Source: UBA6080 sp964607515 (GTDB lineage Bacteria > Fermentibacterota > Fermentibacteria > Fermentibacterales > JCC-6). Taken from it: a stretch of 61,633 bases of DNA. Below, in pieces: positions 61,045 through 61,633 of this stretch (position 1 is the stretch's first letter; each line of letters opens with the position of its first letter). The position numbers and the translations under genes were made by a program. The notes below the pieces were generated by a model. The model was not told the DNA's origin. It saw nothing but the letters and a program-made list of their open reading frames with translations, and searched no databases. The DNA lies in NCBI GenBank assembly GCA_964607515.1, contig CAZSKU010000015.1, positions 1-61,633 on the forward strand. The letters run 5' to 3'.

Positions 61045-61633
61045 ATGCATACATCAGTATATAGCGTTTATAATGTAATGGATTTCGGTGCAATACCTGG
61101 TGTAACAGACTGTAGCTCATGTGTTCAGGACGCAGTGATAACCGCACACAATAATGGTGGAGGAGTCGTATATTTCCCGTCAGGTCAATGGACGCTTCAA
61201 AGTGGAATAGTAGTCTATGAAGGAGTACGAATACAGGGCGCAATCAATGCGGTTCAAGATGTACAGCACTTTTATGGAACAGTTATTCATGCATATGCTG
61301 GAGAAGGCAGTACTACTGGTAGTCCACTTTTTGAACTTCATAAGTCATCCTCAGTAAGTGGAATTAGTGTTTTTTATCCAAATCAAATAATTCCACAGAA
61401 TTGGCCAACAGAATACACATATATAGAATATCCATATACTTTCTACATTTCGGGGGCAAACTGCACGTTAGAGAATATTACTTTATATAATAGTTATTTA
61501 GGCGTGTTATGTGGCAATAAATCATTAGGTAAATGTAGTCTTGAGCATAGATTGCATAATATATATGGAACAGTCTTGTGTATGGGGATAAAGGTCGATT
61601 ATTGTATTGATGTCGGCAGAATATGCAATGTAC
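61045..61633 (+). CDS. Pectate-lyase-3/GH28-like beta-helix protein, cut by window end
   Basis: 196 codons are present with no stop before the end of the window. The N-terminus (YNVMDFGAIPGVTDCSSC, then GGGVVYFPSGQWTL and VRIQGA) is the hallmark start of the pectate-lyase-superfamily-3 right-handed beta-helix. There is no signal peptide at the chosen ATG (61045, AAAAGG eight bases ahead; an ATG at 61039 is also possible). At least nine Cys occur in the visible part. Codons are strongly AT-ended, unlike the rest of the window, suggesting horizontal acquisition. It may act on or bind a polysaccharide. Confidence 0.75.
   Translation, partial: MHTSVYSVYNVMDFGAIPGVTDCSSCVQDAVITAHNNGGGVVYFPSGQWTLQSGIVVYEGVRIQGAINAVQDVQHFYGTVIHAYAGEGSTTGSPLFELHKSSSVSGISVFYPNQIIPQNWPTEYTYIEYPYTFYISGANCTLENITLYNSYLGVLCGNKSLGKCSLEHRLHNIYGTVLCMGIKVDYCIDVGRICNV

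Overview
This window is the replication-origin neighbourhood of a GC-rich, gene-dense bacterial chromosome. The content points to an anaerobic, Gram-negative-type, probably fermentative bacterium of the FCB/candidate-phylum kind (Fermentibacteria-like is my best guess). The grounds are a secreted M28 peptidase with a type IX secretion-like C-terminal tail, a bactofilin, amino-acid fermentation enzymes, a Na+-pumping decarboxylase and a V-type rather than F-type ATPase. The lineage is inference; no rRNA gene or ribosomal marker other than L34 is present.

Layout. 0.1-8.9 kb (minus): a propionate/methylmalonyl-CoA operon (B12-binding mutase subunit, MeaB, epimerase, four decarboxylase subunits) followed by a sugar-nucleotide epimerase, an RNA methyltransferase and a secreted peptidase. 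9.0-10.9 kb (plus): a YbjN-like exported protein, an atypical PRPP-synthetase-like protein and a cupin. 11.0-18.9 kb (minus): ptb-buk-iorA-iorB-cupin-hybrid histidine kinase-HD-GYP, apparently one transcript. 18.9-21.9 kb (plus): HAD phosphatase, two small membrane proteins, a glycosyltransferase. 21.9-29.6 kb (minus): ferredoxin, then the origin-proximal operon rpmH-rnpA-yidD-yidC-mnmE-mnmG-rsmG-parA-parB, with two parS-like sites. 29.9-37.3 kb (plus): dnaA, an oriC-like spacer with DnaA boxes, dnaN, dciA-like, gyrB, gyrA. 37.3-42.6 kb: a 1183-residue orphan protein, asparaginase, a membrane-anchored coiled-coil protein and bactofilin. 42.7-51.2 kb: a complete nine-gene V-type ATPase operon. 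51.3-58.9 kb (minus): a Lys-rich 37-residue peptide, two radical-SAM proteins, an M29-type peptidase and a heterodimer-type ABC exporter preceded by a promoter and a 9-codon leader ORF. 59.0-61.6 kb (plus): a P-loop NTPase, then a drop in GC content with a methyltransferase and a truncated beta-helix (pectate-lyase-like) gene, probably the edge of an acquired surface-polysaccharide region.

How it fits together. Indolepyruvate oxidoreductase makes acyl-CoA from 2-oxoacids, and Ptb/Buk turn acyl-CoA into ATP. Methylmalonyl-CoA decarboxylation pumps Na+, and the V-ATPase c-ring subunit keeps all residues that bind Na+ in the Enterococcus hirae enzyme, so the window encodes both halves of a plausible Na+ energy cycle. 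Translational coupling is pervasive (ATGA, GTGA, TTGA and TGATG junctions) and TTG starts are common, so several starts given here are moved from the longest reading frame to the codon with a proper ribosome binding site. No tRNA, rRNA, insertion sequence or CRISPR array was seen, and no gene-free stretch exceeds about 280 bases.
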